The notes beneath the pieces are model-generated. The model ran no database searches. It had not been told where the DNA came from and saw only the letters and a program-made list of their open reading frames with translations. A DNA stretch of 64,000 nucleotides from CAXMST01 sp963700785 (GTDB taxonomy: Bacteria > Actinomycetota > Thermoleophilia > Solirubrobacterales > 70-9). This document shows positions 21,952-30,430 of the stretch, piece after piece. The first letter of the stretch is position 1. Each line of letters starts with the position of its first letter. Position numbers and translations under genes: made by a program. Location of the stretch: the NCBI GenBank assembly GCA_963700785.1, contig CAVOYZ010000010.1, positions 1-64,000 of the forward strand, written 5' to 3'.

Positions 21952-23223
21952 ATGATTCGAACGATCGGCAACGCCTTCGCGATCCCCGAGATCCGGAGGA
22001 AGCTGGCCTTCACGGCCGCGATGCTGGCCCTCTACCGGCTCGGCGCGTTCATCCCGGCGCCGGGGGTGGATACCGGCGCGCTCGACGCGATCGAGCAGAA
22101 CTTCGCCGGTGGCAACATCCTCGGGTTCCTGAACCTGTTCAGCGGCGGGGCCCTGTCGCAGCTGTCGCTGTTCGCGCTCGGGATCATGCCCTACATCACG
22201 GCCTCGATCATCCTGCAGCTGCTCACGGTGGTCGTCCCCTCGCTGGAGAAGCTGCAGAAGGAGGGCGAGGTCGGACAGCAGAAGATCACCCAGTACACGC
22301 GCTATCTGACCGTCGGCCTGGCCTTCGCCCAGTCGCTCGGCTACGTGTTCCTGTTCGAGTCGTTCGGCGGCAGCGGCCAGAGCGTCGTCGGCGGCGAGCT
22401 GACCGGCCCGAAGCTGATGCTGATCGTCGTCTCGCTGACCGCCGGCTGCACCCTGCTGATGTGGTTCGGCGAGCTGATCACCCAGCGCGGCATCGGCAAC
22501 GGCATCTCGCTGATGATCTTCGCCTCGATCGTCTCCGGCCTGCCCTCCGGGATCCAGGCCTGGTGGACGAACCCGGATCAGGTCTTCATCGTGATGATGC
22601 CGTTCGTCGCGCTCGCGGTGATCGTCGGAATCGTCTACGTACAGGAGGGCCAGCGGCGGATCCCGGTCCAGTATGCAAAGCGCCAGGTCGGTCGCAAGAT
22701 GACCACCGGGGGCTCGACCTACCTGCCGCTGAGGGTCAACATGGCCGGCGTCATCCCGGTCATCTTCGCCGCCTCGATCATGGCCTTTCCACCGACCGTG
22801 GGGCAGCTGCTGAACACGCCGTGGGCACTCGACTTCGCCGCCTTCTTCAGTCCCGACTCCTGGGCCTTCATCGTCGGCGAGGTCTTCTTCATCATCATCT
22901 TCACCTACTTCTACACGGCGGTCACCTTCAATCCGGTGGACCAGGCCGACAACCTGAAGAAGTACGGCGGCTTCATCCCCGGCGTGCGCCCGGGCCGGCC
23001 GACGGCCGAGTATCTCGACCGGATCCTGACCCGCCTGACCTTCGCCGGTGCCCTCTACCTGGGAGCGGTTGCGGCGCTGCCGACGGTGCTGATCAGCCAG
23101 ACCTCCGCCAACTTCTTCTTCGGCGGCACCTCGATCCTGATCGTCGTCGGCGTCGCCCTCGACACGGTCAAGCAGCTCGAGTCGCAGCTGATGATGCGCA
23201 ACTACGAGGGCTTCCTGAAGTAG
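21952..23223 (+). CDS. secY: protein translocase subunit SecY
   Basis: 423 aa with about ten membrane segments, channel subunit of the Sec translocon. ALYRLGAFIPAPGVD (after TM1), FALGIMPYITASIILQLL (plug/TM2 region), RGIGNGISLMIFA and KYGGFIPGVRPGRPTAEYL (cytoplasmic loop contacting the ribosome and SecA) are conserved. Fifteen bases after rplO. Confidence 0.99.
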   Translation: MIRTIGNAFAIPEIRRKLAFTAAMLALYRLGAFIPAPGVDTGALDAIEQNFAGGNILGFLNLFSGGALSQLSLFALGIMPYITASIILQLLTVVVPSLEKLQKEGEVGQQKITQYTRYLTVGLAFAQSLGYVFLFESFGGSGQSVVGGELTGPKLMLIVVSLTAGCTLLMWFGELITQRGIGNGISLMIFASIVSGLPSGIQAWWTNPDQVFIVMMPFVALAVIVGIVYVQEGQRRIPVQYAKRQVGRKMTTGGSTYLPLRVNMAGVIPVIFAASIMAFPPTVGQLLNTPWALDFAAFFSPDSWAFIVGEVFFIIIFTYFYTAVTFNPVDQADNLKKYGGFIPGVRPGRPTAEYLDRILTRLTFAGALYLGAVAALPTVLISQTSANFFFGGTSILIVVGVALDTVKQLESQLMMRNYEGFLK

Positions 23224-23347
23224 GCGGCCCGGGAGTGCGCTGCCCTGCGTCCTCGTCGGCTTGCGTGGCGCTGCCACGCGGCGCCTCCTGCGTCCTTGAT
23301 CAGCACCCTCCCAACCTCGCCTACTTTGCGGCAAACTCCCCAGAGCC

Positions 23348-24022
23348 ATGTCAGAGCTGAACCTGATTCTGCTTGGGCCGCCCGGGTCCGGGAAGGGGAC
23401 GCAGGGGGAGCGCCTCCAGGAGGACTTCCACCTGCCCTACTACGCGACCGGGGACATTCTCCGGGCGGCGGTCAAGGACGGCACCGAGCTCGGCATCACC
23501 GCGAAGCGGTTCATGGACGAGGGCGGGCTGGTGCCGGACGAGGTGATCATCGGCGTGATCGCCGCCAGGGTCGAGGGGCCCGATTCGGCCGATGGCTTCA
23601 TCCTCGACGGGTTTCCCCGGACGATCGGCCAGGCCGAAGCGCTGGCCGAGGAGATGGGGAAGCTCGGGCGCTCGCTCACGGCGGTGGTCCTGATCGAGAC
23701 CGACGACGACGAGGTCCAGCGGCGGCTCGGCGGGCGCCGCACCTGCGCCAAGAACGGGCACATCTTCCACGTCGACTTCGACCCGCCGAAGAACGACGAC
23801 GTCTGCGACGTCTGCGGCGCCCGGCTGATCGTCCGCGACGACGACAAGCCCGAGGTGATCGCCAAGCGGCTCGAGACCTACCACGCCCAGACCGAGCCGC
23901 TGGTCGAGTTCTACGAGGAGAAGGGCCTGTTGAAGCGGGTTGACGGCTCGCTGCCGCCGGACGAGGTCGGCGATCGGATCCGGGCGCTGCTGGCGACGCT
24001 GCGGCTCGAGGAGGAGCTGTAG
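23348..24022 (+). CDS. adk: adenylate kinase, zinc-type LID
   Basis: 224 aa. P-loop GPPGSGKGT (10-18), DGFPRT in the NMP region, and a long LID domain carrying C133, H138, C153 and C156 as zinc ligands (TCAKNGH...CDVCG). Catalyses ATP + AMP = 2 ADP. A TACTTT -10-like element (23322-23327) ends 20 bases before the ATG, with no clear Shine-Dalgarno. The 124-base gap after secY makes a separate promoter possible. Confidence 0.98.
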   Translation: MSELNLILLGPPGSGKGTQGERLQEDFHLPYYATGDILRAAVKDGTELGITAKRFMDEGGLVPDEVIIGVIAARVEGPDSADGFILDGFPRTIGQAEALAEEMGKLGRSLTAVVLIETDDDEVQRRLGGRRTCAKNGHIFHVDFDPPKNDDVCDVCGARLIVRDDDKPEVIAKRLETYHAQTEPLVEFYEEKGLLKRVDGSLPPDEVGDRIRALLATLRLEEEL

Positions 24023-24045
24023 CCAGCGACCCGGCCGGCGTCACC

Positions 24046-24810
24046 ATGTATCGCGGAACGATCACCCCGAAGACCCCTGAGCAGATCGAGAAGATGGCCG
24101 CCGCCGGCGCCGTGCTCTGCCGCTGTCACAAGATGCTGAAGAAGAGCGCCCGCCCCGGGGTCACCACCAAGCACCTCGACGAGATCGCGGAGAAGTTCAT
24201 TCGCTCGCAGGATGCGACCCCCGCGTTCAAGGGCTACCGGGGCTTCCCGGGCTCGATCTGCGCCTCGCCGAACTCGATGGTCGTCCACGGGATTCCCGGC
24301 AGCTACGAGTTGAAGCGCGGTGACGTGCTCAGCGTCGACATCGGCGTGATCAAGGACGGCTGGGTCGCGGACGCCGCCCAGACCTACGGAATCGGCCCGA
24401 TCGGCCCCCCGGCGGAGAAGCTGCTCGAGGTCACCCGGGCATCCCTGTTCGACGGGATCGCCGAGGCGCGGGCGGAGAACACGCTCGGCGACATCTCGCA
24501 CGCGATCCAGGCGCGGGTCGAGTCCGAGGGCCTGCACGTGATCAAGAGCCTGGTGGGCCACGGCATCGGCACCGAGATGCACGAGGAGCCGCAGATCCCG
24601 AACTACGGCGAGCCCGGCACCGGCCCGACCCTGGTCGAGGGGATGACGCTGGCGATCGAGCCGATGGTCAACATCGGCACCGATCAGATCCGGGTCGGCG
24701 CCGATCACTGGGCCGTCTACTCGGCCGACGGATCGCTCGCGGCCCACTTCGAGTTCACGGTCGCCGTCGGCGCCGACGGCCCGCGGATCCTGACGCCCTG
24801 GCACGAATGA
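24046..24810 (+). CDS. map: methionine aminopeptidase, type I
   Basis: 254 aa cytosolic metalloprotease removing N-terminal Met. Metal ligands D98, D109, H172, E205 and E236 are all present, and H81 matches the substrate-side His. Motifs: SVDIGV, GHGIGTEMHEEP, EPMVN. Located between adk and the alpha operon as in other actinobacteria. HFEFTVAV replaces the more usual HFEHTV near E236. Confidence 0.98.
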   Translation: MYRGTITPKTPEQIEKMAAAGAVLCRCHKMLKKSARPGVTTKHLDEIAEKFIRSQDATPAFKGYRGFPGSICASPNSMVVHGIPGSYELKRGDVLSVDIGVIKDGWVADAAQTYGIGPIGPPAEKLLEVTRASLFDGIAEARAENTLGDISHAIQARVESEGLHVIKSLVGHGIGTEMHEEPQIPNYGEPGTGPTLVEGMTLAIEPMVNIGTDQIRVGADHWAVYSADGSLAAHFEFTVAVGADGPRILTPWHE

Positions 24811-24882
24811 AACGCGACTCCCGGGCCGGCGCGGGCCGACTCCCGCCGGGTCGGGCTCGAACACGCGCAGGATCGACTAGTT

Positions 24883-24890
24883 GCTACCAT
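24883..24890 (+). promoter_or_regulatory. candidate extended -10 promoter for rpmJ and the alpha operon
   Basis: TGC followed directly by TACCAT (24885-24890) gives an extended -10 (TGnTANNNT). No matching -35 is seen. It lies in the 170-base gap between map and rpmJ, which holds no gene, including no infA. Confidence 0.4.
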
Positions 24891-24980
24891 TCCGGACTCG
24901 GCTCAAGGGCCGTCCCTGCCTGCCTGCTGTCCGATTCATGGGACGAGCGGGCCACCTAGTCAGATACGAGTTGGAGAGCG

Positions 24981-25094
24981 ATGAAGGTTCGCGCGTCCGT
25001 AAAACCCATGTGTGAGCGTTGCCAGGTGATCCGGCGGCGCGGCCGCGTGCTCGTGATCTGCTCGAATCCGCGACACAAGCAGCGGCAGGGCTAG
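24981..25094 (+). CDS. rpmJ: 50S ribosomal protein L36
   Basis: 37 aa: MKVRASVKPMCERCQVIRRR then VLVICSNPRHKQRQG. C11, C14, C27 and H32 are the zinc ligands of the C+ form. GGAGAG precedes the ATG by four bases. Confidence 0.98.
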   Translation: MKVRASVKPMCERCQVIRRRGRVLVICSNPRHKQRQG

Positions 25095-25096
25095 GC

Positions 25097-25480
25097 ATGG
25101 CACGGATCTCAGGCGTCAATCTGCCGCTCAACAAGCGGGTCGTTGTCGGCCTCACCTACGTCCACGGCGTCGGCCGGTCGAGCGCCGAGGACATCGTCGA
25201 GGTCTGCGGCGTCGATTCGGACACCAGGGTCGGCGACCTGACCGAGGAGGAGGTCGTCAAGCTCCGCGACGCGGTCGAGCAGCACCAGGTCGAGGGCGAC
25301 CTGCGGCGCGACCGCTCGCAGAACATCAAGCGACTGATGGAGATCGGCTCGTACCGCGGGCTTCGCCACCGCCGTGGCCTTCCGGTTCGCGGCCAGCGGA
25401 CGAAGACGAACGCGCGAACCCGCAAGGGCCCCAGCCGGATGAGCGTCGCCGGCAAGAAGCGGGCCCCGACACCGAAGTAA
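25097..25480 (+). CDS. rpsM: 30S ribosomal protein S13
   Basis: 127 aa beginning MARISGVNLPLNKRVVVGL, then THVHG-like TYVHGVGRS, YRGLRHRRGLPVRGQRTKTNAR and the basic C-terminal tail contacting P-site tRNA. Two bases after rpmJ. Confidence 0.99.
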   Translation: MARISGVNLPLNKRVVVGLTYVHGVGRSSAEDIVEVCGVDSDTRVGDLTEEEVVKLRDAVEQHQVEGDLRRDRSQNIKRLMEIGSYRGLRHRRGLPVRGQRTKTNARTRKGPSRMSVAGKKRAPTPK

Positions 25481-25506
25481 CGACGAGGATTCAGGAACTG
25501 ACTTAG

Positions 25507-25905
25507 ATGCCGCAGCCGAAGAAGGGAAAGGGCCGGACCAAGCGCCGCACGAAGAAGAACGTGCCGTTCGGGCAGGCCCACATCAAGACGAGCTTCAACA
25601 ACACGATCGTCACCCTGACCGATCCACAGGGGAACGTGGTCGCCTGGGAGTCGGCCGGTTCTGCCGGGTTCAAGGGGTCCCGCAAGTCGACCCCGTTCGC
25701 CGCCCAGGTGACCGCTGACAACGCCGCCCGCAAGGGTATGGAACACGGCCTCGAGCGGGTCGAGGTGCTCGCCAAGGGCGCCGGATCCGGCCGCGAGACG
25801 GCGATCCGCGCGCTGCAGGCGGCCGGCCTGCAGGTGACGACGGTGCGCGACGTCTCCCCGCAGGCACACAACGGCTGCCGGCCGAAGAAGCGGCGCAGGG
25901 TCTAG
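25507..25905 (+). CDS. rpsK: 30S ribosomal protein S11
   Basis: 132 aa. GQAHIKTSFNNTIVTLTDPQGNVVAWESAG and the C-terminal RDVSPQAHNGCRPKKRRRV are conserved S11 sequence. Standard length. Confidence 0.99.
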   Translation: MPQPKKGKGRTKRRTKKNVPFGQAHIKTSFNNTIVTLTDPQGNVVAWESAGSAGFKGSRKSTPFAAQVTADNAARKGMEHGLERVEVLAKGAGSGRETAIRALQAAGLQVTTVRDVSPQAHNGCRPKKRRRV

Positions 25906-25916
25906 GTGCACGGCTG

Positions 25917-26537
25917 ATGGCTCGCGATACCTCACCCCAGTGCAAGCAGTGCCGCCGGGAGGGACAGAAGCTGTTCCTCAAGGGCGAGCGCTGCATGACC
26001 GACAAGTGCGGCGTCGAGCGGCGCTCCTACCCGCCGGGCGAGCACGGCCGCGCCCGGATGCGGGCCTCCGAGTACCGCCAGCAGCTGCGCGAGAAGCAGA
26101 AGGCGCGCCGTTTCTACCAGGTGCTCGAGAAGCAGTTCCGCGGCTACTACGAGAAGGCCTCACGCCAGGACGGCGTCACCGGCGAGAACCTGCTGCGGAT
26201 GCTCGAGCGCCGACTCGACAACGTGCTCGTCAGGCTCGGCTTCGCCGCCTCCCGGCGCCAGGCGCGCCAGCTCGTCCGCCACGGTCACTGGCAGGTCAAC
26301 GGCCGACGCGTGAACATCCCCAGCTACCAGATCAAGCCCGAGGACATCATCTCGATTCGGTCCGGCAGCTCGGCGGAGACGACCGTCAGGGTCGCCACCG
26401 AACTTATCTCCACCGTGCCCCCCTGGCTGCAGGCCGATCACGACGCGCTGACCGCGAAGGTCCTGCGCCTCCCCGAGAGGGACGAGATCGACTCGCCGGT
26501 GGAGGAGCAGCTCATCGTCGAGCTCTACTCCAAGTAG
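25917..26537 (+). CDS. rpsD: 30S ribosomal protein S4, zinc-binding
   Basis: 206 aa. The N-terminus carries CKQCRREGQKLFLKGERCMTDKCG, a zinc knuckle with four Cys. The S4 RNA-binding domain follows (RLDNVLVRLGFAASRRQARQLV). An assembly-initiating protein of the small subunit. Located in the usual rpsM-rpsK-rpsD-rpoA order. Confidence 0.99.
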   Translation: MARDTSPQCKQCRREGQKLFLKGERCMTDKCGVERRSYPPGEHGRARMRASEYRQQLREKQKARRFYQVLEKQFRGYYEKASRQDGVTGENLLRMLERRLDNVLVRLGFAASRRQARQLVRHGHWQVNGRRVNIPSYQIKPEDIISIRSGSSAETTVRVATELISTVPPWLQADHDALTAKVLRLPERDEIDSPVEEQLIVELYSK

Positions 26538-26570
26538 GGCCACCGAAAACCCGCCGACGGAAGGACGCCA

Positions 26571-27524
26571 ATGACCACCCTGCCCGAGTTCCAGGAACCC
26601 AGCATCAGCAGCGAAGACAGCGACGAGACGAAGGGATCGTTCGTGATCGAGCCCCTCGACAAGGGGTTCGGCTACACCTACGGCAACAGCCTGCGCCGCG
26701 TCCTGCTCTCCTCGCTCGGCGGCGCGGCGATCAAGTCCGTCCGGATCGAGGGCGTCGCCCACGAGTTCTCGAACATCGACGGCGTCAAGGAGGACGTGAC
26801 CGACATCGTCCTCAACCTCAAGGACATCGTGATCCGGATGCACACCGACGCGGATGAGGTCGAGGTGCCGCTCGTGGCGACCGGCCCAGGCGAGGTCACC
26901 GCGGCGGACATCGACCTGCCCGCCGGCGTTGAGATCCTCAACCCCTCGGCGCCGATCGCGACGCTGGAGAAGAAGACCAAGCTCGAGATGTACCTCAGCG
27001 TCGGTCGTGGCCGCGGCTACTCGCCGGCCGAGGAGAACAAGAGCGAGGACCAGCCGATCGGCGTGATTCCGATCGACTCGATCTTCTCGCCGATCCGCCG
27101 CGCCTCCTACCGGGTCGATTCGGCCCGGGTCGGGCAGCGGACCGACTTCGACAAGCTGACGCTGGAGGTCGAGACCGACGGCTCGCTGGAGCCGGGATCC
27201 GCTCTCCGCGAGGCGGCCGAGTTGATGATCAAGAGCCTGGCGATCTTCACCGACGCCGACCGGCTCGACGAGTTGACCCAAACCAACGGCTCGGGACCGG
27301 GCGAGGAGCTCGGCCTCAGCGAGGGCGATGACCGCCTGATCGAGGAGCTCGAGATCGGCGTCCGCGCCTACAACTGCCTGAAGCGCGCCGGCGTGCAGAC
27401 GATCGGGGACCTGACTTCGAAGTCGTTCTCCGAGCTGACCGCGATTCCGAACTTCGGCGAGCGGTCGATCGAGGAGGTCGTCGAGGCGCTCTCCCAGCTG
27501 GGGCTCAGCCTCCGCGAGGAGTAG
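26571..27524 (+). CDS. rpoA: DNA-directed RNA polymerase subunit alpha
   Basis: 317 aa. The N-terminal dimerisation domain (FVIEPLDKGFGYTYGNSLRRVLLSSL) is followed by an acidic linker (NGSGPGEELGLSEGDD). The C-terminal domain (LEIGVRAYNCLKRAGVQTI then LTAIPNFGERSIEEV) contacts UP elements and activators. Intact and standard. Confidence 0.99.
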   Translation: MTTLPEFQEPSISSEDSDETKGSFVIEPLDKGFGYTYGNSLRRVLLSSLGGAAIKSVRIEGVAHEFSNIDGVKEDVTDIVLNLKDIVIRMHTDADEVEVPLVATGPGEVTAADIDLPAGVEILNPSAPIATLEKKTKLEMYLSVGRGRGYSPAEENKSEDQPIGVIPIDSIFSPIRRASYRVDSARVGQRTDFDKLTLEVETDGSLEPGSALREAAELMIKSLAIFTDADRLDELTQTNGSGPGEELGLSEGDDRLIEELEIGVRAYNCLKRAGVQTIGDLTSKSFSELTAIPNFGERSIEEVVEALSQLGLSLREE

Positions 27525-27529
27525 GCGCG

Positions 27530-27883
27530 ATGCGGCACCGCAGGAGCAGGCACAAGCTGAGCCGCGATGCGGCCCATCGCAAGGCGCTGCTGAGGAACCT
27601 CAGCAAGCAGCTGATCGAGCACGAGCGGATCAAGACCTCGCAGGCGAAGGCGAAGGCGGTCAAGCCCGAGGTCGAGAAGGTGATCACCCTCGCCAAGCGC
27701 GGCGACCTGCACGCCCGCCGGCAGCTGCTGGCGCGGTTCGGTCAGGACAAGTTCGTGGTCCACAAGCTGGTCGAGGAGATCGCGCCCCGATACTCCGAGC
27801 GCCCCGGCGGCTACACGCGGATCACGAAGCTCGGTCCGCGCCGCTCGGACTCGACCGAGATGGTGTTCCTCGAGCTGGTCTAG
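27530..27883 (+). CDS. rplQ: 50S ribosomal protein L17
   Basis: 117 aa. MRHRRSRHKLSRDAAHRKALLRNL and QAKAKAVKPEVEKVITLAKRG are L17 signatures. The gene starts five bases after rpoA. Confidence 0.99.
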   Translation: MRHRRSRHKLSRDAAHRKALLRNLSKQLIEHERIKTSQAKAKAVKPEVEKVITLAKRGDLHARRQLLARFGQDKFVVHKLVEEIAPRYSERPGGYTRITKLGPRRSDSTEMVFLELV

Positions 27884-27932
27884 TCCGCGGGCGCCTGAGC
27901 GCGGGCGATCAATCGGAGCATCGCCGTAACCC

Positions 27933-28673
27933 GTGGCCAGCTACCGGCTCGACATCAGCTACGACGGCACCCGGTTCCGGGGCTGGGCGCGCCAGGACGG
28001 GCTGCGGACCGTCCAGGGTGAGATCGAGGCCGCTCTGGAGAAGCTCTTCTCCGCGCCGGTGCGGTTGACCGTCGCCGGACGGACCGACGCCGGCGTGCAC
28101 GCGACCGGACAGGTAGCGAGCTTCCATTCCCCGGAGGGCCGGCGGCCGCCCGAGCAGTTCCGCCGGGCGCTCAACGCCCTGACCGCCGATGATCTGGCGA
28201 TCACCGAGGTGGGCGAGGTCGCCGCCGGCTTCGACGCGCGCCGCGACGCCGTCTCGCGCCGCTACGCCTACCGGCTCTGGGTCGACCAGGTGCAGAGCCC
28301 GTTCGAGCGCCGCTACGCCGTCCACTGGCCCTTTCCGCTCGTGCGGGAGCCGCTCGAGCGGTGCGCGGCGATGCTGATCGGGAGCCACGACTTCACCGCC
28401 TTCACCCCGACCGAGACCGAGCACGTGCGCTTCGAGCGCAACGTGATCGAAGCGGCCTGGGAGGATGAGTGCGAGCGGGTCCTGCGGTTCGAGATCGAGG
28501 CCGACGCGTTCATGCGCAACATGGTCCGGGCGCTGGTCGGGACGATGCTCGAGGTCGGCGGCGGCCGTCGCGACCCCGCTGACTTCGAGCGCCTGCTCGA
28601 GGGCCGGCCGCGCCCGGAGGGGGGCGAGACGGCCCCCGCCCGCGGGCTGTCGCTGATCGCCGTGCGGTACTGA
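27933..28673 (+). CDS. truA: tRNA pseudouridine(38-40) synthase
   Basis: 246 aa from GTG 27933 (MASYRLDISYDGTRFRGWARQ). The catalytic aspartate is D52 in GRTDAGVHA. RYAYRLW and FMRNMVRALVGTMLEVG are further TruA motifs. Modifies the anticodon stem-loop. It follows rplQ by 49 bases and closes the ribosomal superoperon, as in many bacteria. Confidence 0.97.
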   Translation: MASYRLDISYDGTRFRGWARQDGLRTVQGEIEAALEKLFSAPVRLTVAGRTDAGVHATGQVASFHSPEGRRPPEQFRRALNALTADDLAITEVGEVAAGFDARRDAVSRRYAYRLWVDQVQSPFERRYAVHWPFPLVREPLERCAAMLIGSHDFTAFTPTETEHVRFERNVIEAAWEDECERVLRFEIEADAFMRNMVRALVGTMLEVGGGRRDPADFERLLEGRPRPEGGETAPARGLSLIAVRY

Positions 28674-28706
28674 TCCGACCTCGCCGAGCCGGTTGGCCCT
28701 GGCGAG

Positions 28707-28720
28707 TTAGGGATACCTAA
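28707..28720. promoter_or_regulatory. DtxR/IdeR-like iron operator
   Basis: TTAGGGATACCTAA is a perfect inverted repeat TTAGG-N4-CCTAA. It matches 10 of the first 14 positions of the published DtxR/IdeR consensus (TTAGGTTAGCCTAACCTAA). It sits just upstream of an extended -10 and 72 bases before an iron permease start, so iron-dependent repression is inferred. Confidence 0.7.
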
Positions 28721-28724
28721 TACC

Positions 28725-28733
28725 TGCTATTCT
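28725..28733 (+). promoter_or_regulatory. extended -10 for the iron permease
   Basis: TGCTATTCT: TG-C-TATTCT. The iron operator lies directly upstream, in the -35/spacer region. Predicted start near 28740, leader about 50 bases containing GGTGGAGG. Confidence 0.5.
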
Positions 28734-28792
28734 CGCGACCCCGCGGCCGCTTCGGCGCCGCGACCGATCAGCAGCAAGGTGGAGGCACAGGC

Positions 28793-29560
28793 TTGGGTTC
28801 ATTCGTAATCACGCTTCGGGAGGGCTTTGAGGCCGCCCTGATCGTCGGTTTGATCATGGCGTACCTAAAGAAGACCGGGAACCTCGCCGCCCACGCGCGG
28901 ACCGTCTGGACCGGCGTCGGGCTGGCGATCGGCTTCAGCGTGCTGCTCGGTGCGGTTCTGTTCATCTCGGTGGGCGAGCTGGAGGGCACCGCCGAGCAGT
29001 TCTACGAGGGCATCGCGATGATCGTCGCCGCCGTCGTCGTCACCTGGATGGTCTTCTGGATGCGCAAGCAGGCTGCAACGATCGGCTCGCATCTGCGCGA
29101 GCAGGTCGGTGCCTCGCTGCTGGCCGGCGGCGGGCTCGCGCTCGCCGCGGTCGCCTTCATCGGGGTCGCGCGCGAGGGCCTGGAGACCGCGCTGTTCCTG
29201 TTCGCCTCGGTCGGGGACGACGGGGTCCTGGTGACCGTGATCGGCGGTGCGCTGGGCTTCATCGTCGCGATCGGCCTCGGTGTCGCCTTCTACCAGGGCG
29301 CGCTGCGTCTCGACCTGAAGCGCTTCTTCACCGTGACCGGGGTGCTGGTCATCGCCTTCGCCGCCTGGCTGCTCGCCGGCGCCGTGCATGAGATCGGCGA
29401 GGTGGCCGGCAGCGAGCTGCTCGAGGGGATCGGCCCGCTGGTCGGGGCGATCTACGGGATCGCGCTCGCCGCGATCTACCTGCGCGGGATCAAGGGGCCT
29501 CCAAGCCCGGCAGGAGCTTCCGACACGGAGGCGGCTGCCGAGGCAGGCTCCAGCGCCTGA
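28793..29560 (+). CDS. efeU: FTR1-family high-affinity iron permease
   Basis: 255 aa with about seven membrane helices. The two REXXE iron motifs are present: REGFE (9-13) and REGLE (127-131), the hallmark of FTR1/EfeU. The start is TTG at 28793, supported by GGTGGAGG eight bases upstream; no ATG occurs before the first REXXE. Neither EfeO nor EfeB is adjacent, so it is an orphan permease here. The DtxR/IdeR-like box upstream suggests derepression under iron limitation. The C-terminus is a short Ala/Ser/Glu-rich tail. Confidence 0.92.
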   Translation: MGSFVITLREGFEAALIVGLIMAYLKKTGNLAAHARTVWTGVGLAIGFSVLLGAVLFISVGELEGTAEQFYEGIAMIVAAVVVTWMVFWMRKQAATIGSHLREQVGASLLAGGGLALAAVAFIGVAREGLETALFLFASVGDDGVLVTVIGGALGFIVAIGLGVAFYQGALRLDLKRFFTVTGVLVIAFAAWLLAGAVHEIGEVAGSELLEGIGPLVGAIYGIALAAIYLRGIKGPPSPAGASDTEAAAEAGSSA

Positions 29561-29601
29561 TCGAACGCCGCTCGCCGGCGCGAGCCCGCGGTCCGCGTCC
29601 A

Positions 29602-29607
29602 TAGAAT
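29602..29607 (+). promoter_or_regulatory. surE -10, leaderless configuration
   Basis: TAGAAT ends seven bases before the surE ATG (29615). No Shine-Dalgarno and no good -35. Confidence 0.45.
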
Positions 29608-29614
29608 CGCGGTA

Positions 29615-30430
29615 ATGCGGGTCCTCCTGACCAACGACGACGGCCTGGCTGCGCCCGGCCTGCAGGCGCTGCGGCGCGCCCTGCTCGAGATCGACGGCGT
29701 CGAGCTGGACGTGATCGCTCCGGACTCGAACCGCAGCGCCACGGCGCGCTCGATCACGACCCGCTCGCCGATCTGGGTCGAGGAGGTTCGGTTCGACGAC
29801 GGCACGGTCGGCCACGCGACGGGCGGCACGCCGGTCGACTGCGTGCGCTTCGCCGACCTCGGCCTGCTCGGGGGCCGGCCGGAGCTGATCGTCTCGGGCA
29901 TCAATCACGGGGCCAATCTCGGCGACGACGTCACCTACTCGGGGACCGTCGCAGCGGCGTTCGAGGGGCTGGTGCTCGGCCTGCCGGCCCTGGCGTTCTC
30001 CCAGCAGTCGCAGAAGGGTGAGATGGGGTTTCGCTACGGCCGCGAGTTCGACTTCTCGCACTCGGCGCCGCTCGCCGCCGCGCTCGTCGCGCGGGTCGTC
30101 GAGCAGGGAATGCCGGCGGGGACGCTGATCAACGTCAACGCGCCGGCGGGCGAGCCGACCGGGATCGAGGTCACCCGCCTCGGCAAGCGCCTCTACGAGG
30201 ACGAGCTGAAGCTCGTCGAGGAGAGCGACTCGGGCGGGCGTCGCCGCTATGAGATCTACGGCTTCGAGCCGAGCTTCGAGGACGAGCCGGGGACCGACCT
30301 CGCGGCCGTCGCGCGCGGCCGGGTCGCGGTCACGCCGATCCATTTCGACCTCACCGACCACGGCGAGTTGGAGACGATCTCCGGCTGGGATCTGGAGGGA
30401 ATGCTGGCCGGCTCGGGGCCGGCCCAATGA
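29615..30430 (+). CDS. surE: 5'-nucleotidase SurE
   Basis: 271 aa metal-dependent nucleoside monophosphate phosphatase. MRVLLTNDDGLAAPG carries the metal-binding NDDG, with SGINHGANLGDDVTYSGTVAAA as the second signature. The ATG at 29615 follows a TAGAAT element by seven bases. The stop overlaps the ligA start by four bases (ATGA), so the two are translationally coupled. Confidence 0.96.
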   Translation: MRVLLTNDDGLAAPGLQALRRALLEIDGVELDVIAPDSNRSATARSITTRSPIWVEEVRFDDGTVGHATGGTPVDCVRFADLGLLGGRPELIVSGINHGANLGDDVTYSGTVAAAFEGLVLGLPALAFSQQSQKGEMGFRYGREFDFSHSAPLAAALVARVVEQGMPAGTLINVNAPAGEPTGIEVTRLGKRLYEDELKLVEESDSGGRRRYEIYGFEPSFEDEPGTDLAAVARGRVAVTPIHFDLTDHGELETISGWDLEGMLAGSGPAQ

